The position numbers and the translations under genes were made by a program. DNA of 64,000 nt from G963678095 sp963678095 (GTDB taxonomy: Bacteria > Bacillota > Negativicutes > Selenomonadales > Selenomonadaceae), in NCBI GenBank assembly GCA_963678095.2, contig OY782746.1:1798001-1862000 (forward strand). Direction: 5' to 3'. The notes beneath the pieces were generated by a model, which saw only the letters and a list, made by a program, of their open reading frames with translations, did no database searches and had not been told where the DNA came from. This document shows, piece by piece, positions 49,061 to 58,531 of this stretch (position 1 is its first letter; the number at the start of each line of letters is the position of its first letter).

Positions 49061-49507
49061 TTAATCGGGGATGATCGAGGGGCTGTCGGTGATGGTGGAG
49101 AGAATCACAATCGTCTGGGTCTTGATAACGCCAGGATGATTTTTTATGCGCGTCAGCAGCAGTTCCAGCGTGCGCGTGTTTTCGGTCACAATTTTCAACG
49201 AGTAATCAAAATCCCCGGTGATATAGAAACATTCTTTAATTTCGGATTCATCTTTGACGAAAGTGGCAAAGCTATCGCTGTGGCTGGGGTTGTCAAAGCG
49301 GAGGAACATTAACGCCATCAGGTGTTTATTCAGCATTGCCGGATCAAGGATTACGGTATACTGCTTGATGACCCCGGAGGCTTCAAGTTTTTTTAAGCGT
49401 TCACTGATGGCCGGCATAGAAAGGGCGATTTCTGAGCTGAGGTCGGAGATCGTCATGCGGGCATTTTGCTGCAGATTTTTAAGTATTTTTTTATCGATAT
49501 CATCCAT
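49061..49507 (-). CDS. Lrp/AsnC family transcriptional regulator
   Basis: 148 residues: N-terminal helix-turn-helix (about 5-60; DLSSEIALSMPAISERLKKLE) and a RAM/AsnC ligand-binding domain (about 70-145). Such regulators sense amino acids. ATG 49507 (MDDIDKKIL) fits the family start; the frame opens 14 codons earlier without support. It is convergent with the IS element and divergent from the penicillin-binding protein gene. Target genes are unknown. Confidence 0.92.
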   Translation of the reverse strand: MDDIDKKILKNLQQNARMTISDLSSEIALSMPAISERLKKLEASGVIKQYTVILDPAMLNKHLMALMFLRFDNPSHSDSFATFVKDESEIKECFYITGDFDYSLKIVTENTRTLELLLTRIKNHPGVIKTQTIVILSTITDSPSIIPD

Positions 49508-49530
49508 ATAAGGCACCGCCATTCTAGATT

Positions 49531-49580
49531 TATATACAAATATATACAATACATTATAGCAGGATTCCCGATTACTGTAA
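49531..49580 (-). promoter_or_regulatory. Promoter and repeats upstream of lrp
   Basis: Reverse strand: TTACAG (49575-49580), 16-base spacer, TATAAT (49553-49558) with extended TG. Just downstream, TATATACAA occurs twice, at 49531-49539 and 49541-49549, a 10-bp helical-turn spacing that could be an autoregulatory site. Confidence 0.6.
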
Positions 49581-49662
49581 GCATTTTTTCGCTTTTTGTC
49601 AGAAAATATAGGAAATAATTATATCTTTTGGGAGCGGGCAGCTGCTTTTTACCGCAGGCCAT

Positions 49663-49691
49663 TTGGTTATTGGGAATGAATATGATAAAAT
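49663..49691 (+). promoter_or_regulatory. Promoter of the SpoVD-like gene
   Basis: TTGGTT (49663-49668), 17-base spacer, TAAAAT (49686-49691). Confidence 0.6.
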
Positions 49692-49729
49692 AAAGGAAGT
49701 ATTTTAGTGCATCCCAAAGGGAGGATTCC

Positions 49730-51697
49730 ATGCGAAACATAAAGGATATACAGAAACGGCTGATGGTATTTATGGCGTTTCTGATTGGTTTGATTTTTAT
49801 CGTCTGTGCCCGATATGCCTGGGTACAGCTTATATTAGGGGATAGTCTGACGCAGCGGATAAAAATGCAGAGCGGGGAACAGTTGCTGCTGCAGTCGCCG
49901 CGGGGGACGATTCTTGACCGCAATGGTAGGGAACTGGCGGTCAGCATGATGACGCAGTCACTTTTTGTCGATCCCAATCATGTGCAGGATGCCGATCAGC
50001 TCGCCCGTGATCTGGCACCTCTGATCGGCTTGCGTGAAGCTGATATAAAAGCGGATATTGCCCAGGGGGGTGGTTTTGTTTGGGTTAAGCGCTACCTTGA
50101 GTATGCGGAAGTTCAGAACGTGAAAAAATTGATCAGTCAGCAAAATCTCAATTGTCTCGGGTTTAAGGATGAAAGCAAGCGATTTTATCCAAATGGGGTC
50201 CTGGCCGCTAACGTGCTGGGGTTTGTCGGCACCGATGATATTGGGCTTGACGGAATTGAACAGGTCTACGATGCGCAGATTAAGGGAAAAGCTGAAAAAT
50301 CGTTCGTATTGACGGATATGCGCAACAAGCCGATTTTTGATTCGATTTTTTCCTATAAGGGGCCGGCCGAAAGCGACTGCAAGAATGTGCAGCTTACCAT
50401 TGATGCGACCGCGCAGTTTATTGTTGAACAGGCGCTTGACCGGGCGATGGCGGTCACCCGGCCACAGGCCGTTACGGCAATTGTCATGAATCCGCAGACG
50501 GGTGAGGTCCTGGCAATGGCCAGCCGCCCGACCTATGATCCGAATAAATTTGGCGAATATGATCCGTTAAGCTGGAAAAATCGGGCAGTTTCGTTTATCT
50601 ATGAACCGGGATCTACCTTTAAAGCCGTGGTGGCGGCAGCTGCGCTGCAGGAAAATCTCGTTACCCCCCATCAGGTCTTTGTCGATCCCGGCTATATCAT
50701 GGTTTCCGGGCGGCGTATCCAGAATTGGAGCGGCGACAGTTTTGGCACGATTAATTTTGCTGAGGTTGTGAAGCAGTCGATTAACACCGGTTTTGTGCAG
50801 GTCGGCCTGCAGGTCGGGGCAGAAAAGCTGACCGACTATGCAAAGAAATTTGGCTTTGGCAAGGCGACCGGAATTGAACTGCCGGGGGAAGAACTGGGCC
50901 TGCTGTTTAATCCGAAGGATATGCGTGATTCAGATATTGCCACCATGTCAATTGGCCAGAGCATAGCCGTAACTCCGCTGCAGCTGGTCACGGCTATGTC
51001 GGCCATTGCCAATGACGGGGTGCTGCTCAAGCCGCATATTGTCAAGGCGGTTTATAATGCGGACGGATCGGTTGCTTCGCAGTCGGGCAAGGAAGAGATC
51101 CGGCGGACGATTGATTCGGCGACGGATAAAACGCTGGTCAGTCTGCTCGAACAGGTGGTAGCCAGCGGCGGCGGCAGTAAGGCGTCGGTTAAAGGGTATC
51201 GGATTGCCGGAAAGACCGGTACAGCGCAGAAAATCCGCGATGATGGCAGCGGATATATGGATGGACGCTATATCGCTTCCTTTTGCGGGTTTGCACCGGT
51301 TGAAAATCCGCAGATAACCGTGCTAGTCATGATCGATGATCCGTCGGGGTTTTATTATGGCGGACAAATTGCGGCGCCAATTGCGCAGGATATTTTTTCC
51401 CAGCTGTTCCGTTACCTGCACATCGAACCGACCACGAATTCCTTTGTCGGCCTAGATCTGCCGGCAGAAAAGGAAACATCAGAGGGGAATCGCCAGCCGC
51501 TGCCGGCTGTTCCAGCGGGAAAGGCAATGGTACCGGATCTCAGTGGGCAAAGTCTGCGGCAGGGGGTTCAGACCATGACGGAAAGCGGTCTGGTACTCAA
51601 TGCTGAGGGAACCGGCGTGGCTGTCAGTCAGAGTATTGCTCCGAATACGATTGTTGATCGCGATACAGAAGTTACCGTCAAGTTTAAGCCAGACTGA
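49730..51697 (+). CDS. Class B penicillin-binding protein, SpoVD/FtsI-like
   Basis: 655 residues, a monofunctional transpeptidase that crosslinks peptidoglycan. One N-terminal membrane anchor (about 12-32), dimerisation domain, then the transpeptidase domain with S295 in the SxxK motif (STFK), the SxN motif in KQSINTGFVQ near 346 and KTG in AGKTGTAQ near 492. A single PASTA domain closes the protein (about 595-655). The PASTA domain and the STFK motif suit SpoVD or PBP2/FtsI; it lies outside any division-wall cluster, so a spore-cortex or accessory septal role is possible. Confidence 0.9.
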   Translation: MRNIKDIQKRLMVFMAFLIGLIFIVCARYAWVQLILGDSLTQRIKMQSGEQLLLQSPRGTILDRNGRELAVSMMTQSLFVDPNHVQDADQLARDLAPLIGLREADIKADIAQGGGFVWVKRYLEYAEVQNVKKLISQQNLNCLGFKDESKRFYPNGVLAANVLGFVGTDDIGLDGIEQVYDAQIKGKAEKSFVLTDMRNKPIFDSIFSYKGPAESDCKNVQLTIDATAQFIVEQALDRAMAVTRPQAVTAIVMNPQTGEVLAMASRPTYDPNKFGEYDPLSWKNRAVSFIYEPGSTFKAVVAAAALQENLVTPHQVFVDPGYIMVSGRRIQNWSGDSFGTINFAEVVKQSINTGFVQVGLQVGAEKLTDYAKKFGFGKATGIELPGEELGLLFNPKDMRDSDIATMSIGQSIAVTPLQLVTAMSAIANDGVLLKPHIVKAVYNADGSVASQSGKEEIRRTIDSATDKTLVSLLEQVVASGGGSKASVKGYRIAGKTGTAQKIRDDGSGYMDGRYIASFCGFAPVENPQITVLVMIDDPSGFYYGGQIAAPIAQDIFSQLFRYLHIEPTTNSFVGLDLPAEKETSEGNRQPLPAVPAGKAMVPDLSGQSLRQGVQTMTESGLVLNAEGTGVAVSQSIAPNTIVDRDTEVTVKFKPD

Positions 51698-51810
51698 CGA
51701 TGGTGAATTTTGCCGATCTATGTAAAATACCTTTTCATTTCGATGGTGACGGTGTAAAATAATAGGGAATTGTTTCCCGTAATAAAAAATTAATATAATA
51801 ATACAAAAGG

Positions 51811-51852
51811 ATAAAATTCAGCGGGGGAAGTCTCTGTCTGAATTTTATTTTT
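51811..51852 (+). terminator. Hairpin between the penicillin-binding protein gene and alr
   Basis: ATAAAATTCAG (51811-51821) pairs with CTGAATTTTAT (51838-51848), followed by TTTTC. It ends the upstream transcript or acts as an attenuator before alr. Confidence 0.65.
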
Positions 51853-51878
51853 CGAAGATTTCGTTGGGAGTTGAGGCT

Positions 51879-52985
51879 ATGCCAAGTCGTGCGGTTTGGG
51901 CGGAAATCGATTTAACGGCAATTGAACACAATGTCAAAGTGATCAAGAAAAAAATTCAGGGATCGGCAAAGTTTTGCGCGGTGGTAAAGGCCAATGCCTA
52001 TGGGCATGGTGCGCTGGCAGTCGCCAGAACTGCCGTGGCCGCGGGGGCTGATTATCTGGCGGTAGCAGTATTAAATGAAGCAATCGAACTTCGCGATGCC
52101 GGTTTCACGACGCCGATTCTTGTGCTCGGCTTTACCCCGCTGGAGCAGTCAAGCCTGCTTGTTGACCACGATATCACGGCAACGGTGTTCAGCATCGAAG
52201 CGGCCCAGGCTGTTTCGGCGGCAGCTGTGAAGCTGGGCAAGCGGGCCCGGGTTCATCTGGCGGTCGATACGGGAATGGGGCGGATTGGCATCCGCCCCGA
52301 GGCAGCTGGAGAACTGGCGGCGCAGATCGCGGCGCTGCCTCAGCTTGAACTGGAGGGCATGTTTTCTCATCTGGCCTTGGCGGACAGCCGTGATAAGTCG
52401 TTTGCCCGGGAGCAGTTGCGACGGTTTAAGCTGGCGATTGAGAGCACAAAGGCACATCATGTCGAGATTGCATTAAAACATCTGGCTAACAGTGCCGCGA
52501 CATTGGAAATGCCGGAAACGCATTTCGATATGGTACGACCGGGCGTCATCCTCTATGGGCTGTGGCCATCGGCCGAGGTTGTTCGTGAGACGGATCTGCG
52601 TCCGGCCATGACGCTGAAGGCGCAGGCTGAATACATAAAGACATTGCAGCCCGGAGAACCCATTGGCTATGGGTGTACCTTCGTGACGGAGCGCGAGAGT
52701 CGGATTGCGACGTTGCCGATTGGCTATGCGGATGGTTATACTCGCCTGCTGGCGGGTAAGGCCGAGGTTGAAATCCGCGGGCAGCGAGCCAAAGTTGTAG
52801 GTCGCATCTGTATGGACCAGTGCATGGTTGATGTGACGCCGGTGACAGATATGTCGCTGTCAGATGAGATTATTCTGTTTGGGTCCGCCGGACTGACGAT
52901 TGATGAGGTCGCAGACTGGCTGGGCACCATTAATTATGAAATTGTCTGCATGATTAGCCGCCGGGTGCCACGCGTCTACAAGTAA
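51879..52985 (+). CDS. alr: Alanine racemase
   Basis: 368 residues. A PLP enzyme that makes D-alanine for peptidoglycan. PLP lysine K37 lies in VVKANAYGHG, and the C-terminal catalytic tyrosine region is in GYGCTF near 265 with the conserved RICMDQCMVD near 305. ATG 51879 has GGAG and GAGG upstream; the frame from TTG 51864 is less likely. It sits after a transpeptidase gene, both in cell wall synthesis, but separated by a terminator-like hairpin. Confidence 0.96.
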   Translation: MPSRAVWAEIDLTAIEHNVKVIKKKIQGSAKFCAVVKANAYGHGALAVARTAVAAGADYLAVAVLNEAIELRDAGFTTPILVLGFTPLEQSSLLVDHDITATVFSIEAAQAVSAAAVKLGKRARVHLAVDTGMGRIGIRPEAAGELAAQIAALPQLELEGMFSHLALADSRDKSFAREQLRRFKLAIESTKAHHVEIALKHLANSAATLEMPETHFDMVRPGVILYGLWPSAEVVRETDLRPAMTLKAQAEYIKTLQPGEPIGYGCTFVTERESRIATLPIGYADGYTRLLAGKAEVEIRGQRAKVVGRICMDQCMVDVTPVTDMSLSDEIILFGSAGLTIDEVADWLGTINYEIVCMISRRVPRVYK

Positions 52986-52986
52986 T

Positions 52987-53016
52987 TTGACAGAGTTTTT
53001 ATACATAGATTATAAT
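52987..53016 (+). promoter_or_regulatory. Promoter of serS
   Basis: TTGACA (52987-52992), 18-base spacer, TATAAT (53011-53016). Both boxes are consensus. The leader is only about 65 bases, too short for a T-box. Confidence 0.88.
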
Positions 53017-53034
53017 TAACAGGATATACACTAA

Positions 53035-54363
<1,329 letters not shown>

Positions 54364-54371
54364 ATTGGCCG

Positions 54372-54411
54372 GAGCTTGTCGCCGGACGTTTGGCGATGAG
54401 CTCTGTTTTTT
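54372..54411 (+). terminator. Terminator after serS
   Basis: GAGCT 54372-54376 pairs with AGCTC 54399-54403 and TCGCC 54379-54383 with GGCGA 54392-54396, followed by TGTTTTTT. Confidence 0.85.
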
Positions 54412-54468
54412 ATCCAATGGGGAAGATTGCCGGCGCTTTTGGCTCAGGCATGAGGAGGAATAAATGCG

Positions 54469-54729
54469 ATGAATACATATGTATATAAGACCGAAGGTAC
54501 GTGTGCCCGTTCAATCCGTGTCCGGCTTGATGGGAAAAAAATTGAGAGTGTTGCGTTTGAAGGTGGCTGCAACGGAAATCTCAGCGGAATTGCCAAACTT
54601 GTGCAGGGGATGGACATTGATTTTGTCAGGGAACGCTTTGCCGGCAATGTCTGCGGCGCGCGATCGACTTCATGTCCTGATCAGCTGGCCAAAGCTTTGC
54701 AGGCCGCTTATGAGCAAAGAGAAAAATAA
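54469..54729 (+). CDS. Stand-alone TSCPD domain protein
   Basis: 86 residues, a lone TSCPD domain (TIGR03905). The defining TSCPD is at residues 67-71 (STSCPDQLAKAL), with conserved cysteines C12, C34, C62 and C69. The same domain ends class II ribonucleotide reductases, but the function of the free form is unknown. AGGAGGAA precedes ATG 54469. It lies directly before the PHP phosphatase gene, 32 bases apart. Confidence 0.88.
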   Translation: MNTYVYKTEGTCARSIRVRLDGKKIESVAFEGGCNGNLSGIAKLVQGMDIDFVRERFAGNVCGARSTSCPDQLAKALQAAYEQREK

Positions 54730-54761
54730 GACGCCAGCGATGCGGTAAAAGGGGTGGGAAA

Positions 54762-55529
54762 ATGATTTTTGACAGTCATGTGCATACCGAGGTTTCGACG
54801 GATTCGGAGATGAAGCTCGACGAGGCAATGGCAGCAGCTGCTGCCCAGGGGATTGGTCTTTTACTTACAGAACACATCGATTTTGATTTTCCTGGCGGTG
54901 GATTTATTTTTGACCCGGCGGACTATTTTTCGCGGTATGAATCTTATCGTGGCGATTCGCTGCTGCTTGGGGTTGAAATCGGCATGCGGGAGGAAGCTCT
55001 GGAACGAAACCGGACTCTCGTTGCCAGCGGCAACTTTGATTGTATTCTTGGCTCGCTTCATGTGCTGGAGGGAACGGATCTTTACGAACCATCTTTTTAT
55101 GCCGATCGCAGCAAGCAGGATGTTTACACTGCATATTTTCGGGCGATGGCTGATTTAATCAAGAGTCATGATTTTATTGATGTACTCGGGCACATTGATT
55201 ATATTGCCCGCTATGCGCCCTATGCTGAACCGGATATTTATTACCATGAATTTACGGAGCAGATCCAGGAAGTTCTGCAGACGATTCTTGTGCAAGGTGT
55301 CATTCCTGAGCTCAATACGCGGCGACTCGACAGCCGTTCGGCATTAAAAGCCCTGTTGCCGGTCTATAAAGCCTATTTTGACTGTGGCGGTCGTTATGTG
55401 ACCCTCGGTTCGGATGCCCATGCGACAACAGCTTTGGGGAAGGATTTTGCGGCAGCCCTGGACCTGGTCCATGCCTGCGGACTCAAACCTGTTTATTTCA
55501 AAGGGCGGAAAATGGAATACATGGGCTAA
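54762..55529 (+). CDS. hisK: PHP-domain phosphatase, histidinol-phosphatase HisJ/HisK-like
   Basis: 255 residues. A PHP metal-dependent phosphoesterase: DSHVHTEVSTDSE at 4-16, TEHIDFDFPGG near 36, HIDYIARY near 144 and GSDAHATTALG near 217 give the metal ligands. The likely reaction is histidinol phosphate to histidinol, but no other his genes are nearby and PHP enzymes vary in substrate. Confidence 0.82.
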   Translation: MIFDSHVHTEVSTDSEMKLDEAMAAAAAQGIGLLLTEHIDFDFPGGGFIFDPADYFSRYESYRGDSLLLGVEIGMREEALERNRTLVASGNFDCILGSLHVLEGTDLYEPSFYADRSKQDVYTAYFRAMADLIKSHDFIDVLGHIDYIARYAPYAEPDIYYHEFTEQIQEVLQTILVQGVIPELNTRRLDSRSALKALLPVYKAYFDCGGRYVTLGSDAHATTALGKDFAAALDLVHACGLKPVYFKGRKMEYMG

Positions 55530-55534
55530 ATGCC

Positions 55535-55569
55535 AAAAAAAATTGCCGCTCATATTTTGAGCGGCAATT
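55535..55569 (-). terminator. Terminator of the reverse-strand hypothetical gene
   Basis: AATTGCCGCTCA (55541-55552) and TGAGCGGCAATT (55558-55569) form a perfect 12-bp stem; on the reverse strand a T-run follows. It probably also ends the phosphatase transcript. Confidence 0.88.
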
Positions 55570-55576
55570 GGTCTGT

Positions 55577-56242
55577 TTAATCTTCCTCCGGTAGTGACAT
55601 AGCAGTTTTGATTTGTGATATTTCCTCGGAAATATTGAGGTTTACCGGGGAATCCATGATCATGATTCGCTCAAGCTGACGGGCCTGTTCCGGCTGACTG
55701 GTTGAGGTCTGTTTGCCCGGATCGGCCGCATCACGTGTGCTGGTGATGACCTCGTACTGCCGATCAACGTAGGCACGGGTCTTCTTGATGATCGTCGCGG
55801 TCAGCTCGTAATTCGCATCGCTGAGTGAGGCTGGCGGCTCAAGCTGGCTGAGCGCGTTTCTTAACTGACTAGAACTGTCCTGCAGGTGCTTCAACCGGCT
55901 GTAGGCCGTCTGTAGGCTGATGATATCCGCTTTGAAATCATGCAGGATCTGATGATATTGCTGCCAATGGTTATGGATGATATCGATGTTTTTCTTATAG
56001 TCGGTATACCAGACAATAAAATGCTGTTGCTCGAGCAGCGCCGCGGCTTTTTGTTCAGCGGATATTGGCGGTGGGGCTGTTTTTTGCTGCAGGCTGCAGG
56101 TGATGCCGGCAGCACCGACGATGACAAGACAAAACAGCAGAAAGATTTTTCGCTTGGGAAAATATCGCCAGCCACCGGCAATGGCAAGGCAAACAAATGT
56201 CACCAATATGATTTTTACGGCAGTAGAAGATGGAAGATCCAT
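55577..56242 (-). CDS. Hypothetical membrane-anchored protein
   Basis: 221 residues, not recognised. Two hydrophobic segments lie near residues 9-25 and 33-50, the second ending in an ITCSLQQ that resembles a lipobox but lies deep in the protein. The rest is extracytoplasmic or cytoplasmic with a helical, charged composition (about 65-160, possible coiled coil) and a disordered Ser/Thr/Gln-rich stretch near 170-185. ATG 56242 follows AAAGGAG. It is divergent from the ABC transporter gene and ends in its own terminator. No function is proposed. Confidence 0.8.
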   Translation of the reverse strand: MDLPSSTAVKIILVTFVCLAIAGGWRYFPKRKIFLLFCLVIVGAAGITCSLQQKTAPPPISAEQKAAALLEQQHFIVWYTDYKKNIDIIHNHWQQYHQILHDFKADIISLQTAYSRLKHLQDSSSQLRNALSQLEPPASLSDANYELTATIIKKTRAYVDRQYEVITSTRDAADPGKQTSTSQPEQARQLERIMIMDSPVNLNISEEISQIKTAMSLPEED

Positions 56243-56319
56243 ATAAAAGCTCCTTTTACCATGAGATACAATCATTTTAGCATATTTTTTACGGCAACAG
56301 AAATTTTTGTAGTGATTTA

Positions 56320-56348
56320 TTGCGAAGCCTGGAAAATACCGTTATACT
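56320..56348 (+). promoter_or_regulatory. Promoter of the SbmA/YddA-like transporter
   Basis: TTGCGA (56320-56325), 17-base spacer, TATACT (56343-56348). Confidence 0.65.
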
Positions 56349-56375
56349 GAAAACATTCAGATAAAAGAAGGTGCG

Positions 56376-58091
56376 GTGGACTATATTTTGAATAGAAAGT
56401 TTTTAACTGATTTTTGGCACTTGCTGCGGGAATATTGGCGGTCAGAGGAAAAGTGGCAGGCGCGTGGCCTTTTGGCAGTGGTGGTGTTTTTGACGCTTGG
56501 CGGAGTAGCCATCGCGGTACTGCTCAATCAATGGTATAATACATTTTACAATGCTTTGCAGGCTTATGATTATGAACAATTTTGGCTGTTGATCGGCCGG
56601 TTTTTGGTGCTGGCGTTTATTCACATCGCTTTGGCGGTATATGCAATCTATCTGCGACAGATGCTGCAGATAAAATGGCGTACCTGGATGACGAAACAGT
56701 ATCTGAGCCGGTGGATGAATTCTCAGGTCTATTATAAGATGCAAATCCTCGGAGATGATACGGATAACCCGGATCAGCGAATTGCGGAGGATATCAATCA
56801 GTTTGTGAGCTTGACGTTGCAGCTTTCCCTGGGGTTTTTAAAGCAGGCGGTCATGCTGGTGGTATTCGTTATGATTCTTTGGAACTTATCTGGCGAAATT
56901 ACTGTACCGGTTGGCAGTTATGAATTCACGGTTTCCGGCTATATGGTATGGCTGTCCCTGCTGTATGCCATCGTTGGCACCTGGCTTACACACAAGGTCG
57001 GCCGCAAGCTTATTTGGTTAAATTACGATCAGCAGCGTTATGAAGCGGATTTTCGTTTCAGTATGATGCGGGTTCGCGAGAACAGTGAAAGCATTGCCTT
57101 TTACCGTGGGGAGATGCCCGAACAAACCGGATTTAGTGAGCGGTTTGCGCAGGTAGTCAAAAATTATTGGGCGCTGATGCGGCGGGAAAAGACTCTGACC
57201 TGGTTTACGACCAGCTATTCGCAGCTGGCGATTATTATGCCGCTGCTATTGGCAGCACCGCGTTATTTTAGCGGCAGCATTCAGCTCGGCGGGCTGATGC
57301 AAATCAGCAGTGCTTTTGGTAATGTGCAGGATGCGATGTCTTTTTTTGTAAATTCATATACATCCCTGGCCCAGTGGACGGCAGTTGTAAAACGTCTGAC
57401 CGGGTTTACTGAGCATATGACCCGTGTGGATGCAGTTAAGAGTCAGGCTGATATTTCCTTTGGGCGCGAGGCTTTGGGAATAGAGGGGCTGGATCTTGTG
57501 CTTCCCGGCGGCGAGGTGCTACTGGAACAGCTCACACTTAAGTTTTCGCCAGGGGAGCGAATTTTAATTACCGGTGAATCCGGCGCAGGGAAGAGCACGC
57601 TGCTTCGTTCCCTTGCCGGTATTTGGCCATTTGCCAATGGCCAGCTGCAACTGCCAGCTGCACAAGATTGCCTGTTTTTGCCACAACGACCGTATCTGCC
57701 GCTGGGCAGCCTGCGCCGGGCGCTGCTTTATCCTAAAACAGCAGCATCTGTCAGTGAAGGGGAAATCCGGGAGATTTTACAGCTGTGCCAGTTGGATAAA
57801 TTTGCCAGTCGTCTGGATGAGATAGCGGACTGGAGCCGGATTCTTTCACTAGGCGAACAGCAGCGCTTGGCATTTGCCCGGATTTTGTTGGTAAAACCGC
57901 AATGGATATTTATGGATGAGGCCTCGTCGGCACTTGACGAGCCGATGGAAAAGTATCTATATGAATTGTTGCAGGCACGGCTGCCAGAAAGCAGCATTAT
58001 CAGCATTGGGCATCGCAGTACATTGCTGGCGCAGCATGAGCGGCAGCTCCGGCTGCTTGGCAAAGGTCAGTGGGAGCTTTCAGCAATCTGA
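56376..58091 (+). CDS. ABC transporter with fused permease and ATPase, SbmA/YddA-like
   Basis: About 571 residues. An ABC_membrane_2 domain (about 15-330, six segments) is fused to an ATPase (about 365-570): Walker A GESGAGKST near 407, signature LSLGEQQRLAFARIL near 493 and Walker B WIFMDEASSALDE near 513. This is the family of E. coli YddA and Mycobacterium BacA, tied to cobalamin, bleomycin or antimicrobial-peptide transport. The start is uncertain: GTG 56376 has AAGAAGG close upstream, and TTG 56388 is the alternative. The neighbouring tetrapyrrole operon makes a corrinoid substrate tempting but unproven. Confidence 0.88.
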   Translation: MDYILNRKFLTDFWHLLREYWRSEEKWQARGLLAVVVFLTLGGVAIAVLLNQWYNTFYNALQAYDYEQFWLLIGRFLVLAFIHIALAVYAIYLRQMLQIKWRTWMTKQYLSRWMNSQVYYKMQILGDDTDNPDQRIAEDINQFVSLTLQLSLGFLKQAVMLVVFVMILWNLSGEITVPVGSYEFTVSGYMVWLSLLYAIVGTWLTHKVGRKLIWLNYDQQRYEADFRFSMMRVRENSESIAFYRGEMPEQTGFSERFAQVVKNYWALMRREKTLTWFTTSYSQLAIIMPLLLAAPRYFSGSIQLGGLMQISSAFGNVQDAMSFFVNSYTSLAQWTAVVKRLTGFTEHMTRVDAVKSQADISFGREALGIEGLDLVLPGGEVLLEQLTLKFSPGERILITGESGAGKSTLLRSLAGIWPFANGQLQLPAAQDCLFLPQRPYLPLGSLRRALLYPKTAASVSEGEIREILQLCQLDKFASRLDEIADWSRILSLGEQQRLAFARILLVKPQWIFMDEASSALDEPMEKYLYELLQARLPESSIISIGHRSTLLAQHERQLRLLGKGQWELSAI

Positions 58092-58106
58092 CAGGAGGCG
58101 GTTTTT

Positions 58107-58394
58107 ATGCGACGGCGATTTGAGCAGGAGGACGAAGACTGGGAAGAGAAACAAAAACCCGAGGGCATCAGCCGTGGTGAAATGACCGGAGCTGTTATGG
58201 CCGGGGCAATTTTACTGTACGGACTGATGCAGGACGATTTGCCGGTGATTTTTTTGACGGCATCGTTTTTGTGCTGGCAGCTACGAGTGTTCACGGTTGC
58301 ACTTGGTCCGAAGAAGGCCGTAATCGTGAAAAATGTATTGCAGGGGCTCTGTCTGAGCCTGTTTGTCGGAGCTGTTATTTTATTGTTTTTATGA
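58107..58394 (+). CDS. Small hypothetical membrane protein
   Basis: 95 residues, not recognised. A strongly charged N-terminus (about 1-25, Glu/Arg/Lys/Asp) is followed by two or three membrane segments (about 26-42, 45-65, 73-95). ACAGGAGG precedes ATG 58107, 16 bases after the transporter, so it is probably cotranscribed and might be an accessory subunit. Function unknown. Confidence 0.7.
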   Translation: MRRRFEQEDEDWEEKQKPEGISRGEMTGAVMAGAILLYGLMQDDLPVIFLTASFLCWQLRVFTVALGPKKAVIVKNVLQGLCLSLFVGAVILLFL

Positions 58395-58448
58395 AAAAAA
58401 TGGCGCCTCGGAGAATAAAAACTTATGGAATATTTTCCGGATTTATTA

Positions 58449-58496
58449 TATAATGTAATGAAAAATGAACCTAGTTCGTATTTGATAACAGTTCAT
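58449..58496 (+). promoter_or_regulatory. Possible control region of the tetrapyrrole operon
   Basis: TATAAT at 58449-58454 is a good -10 box, but no convincing -35 box lies at the right distance. Downstream, ATGAAC 58465-58470 and GTTCAT 58491-58496 are inverted repeats, with GAAC/GTTC inside. No cobalamin riboswitch fits in this short gap. Confidence 0.35.
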
Positions 58497-58531
58497 CCCT
58501 GTGTACAGAGTTTGGAGGAAGAGGTGGGCTT

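Noticed and set aside
58396..58531. Cobalamin riboswitch before the tetrapyrrole operon
   Set aside because: Only 136 bases are available and neither the B12 box nor the usual multi-stem fold is visible.
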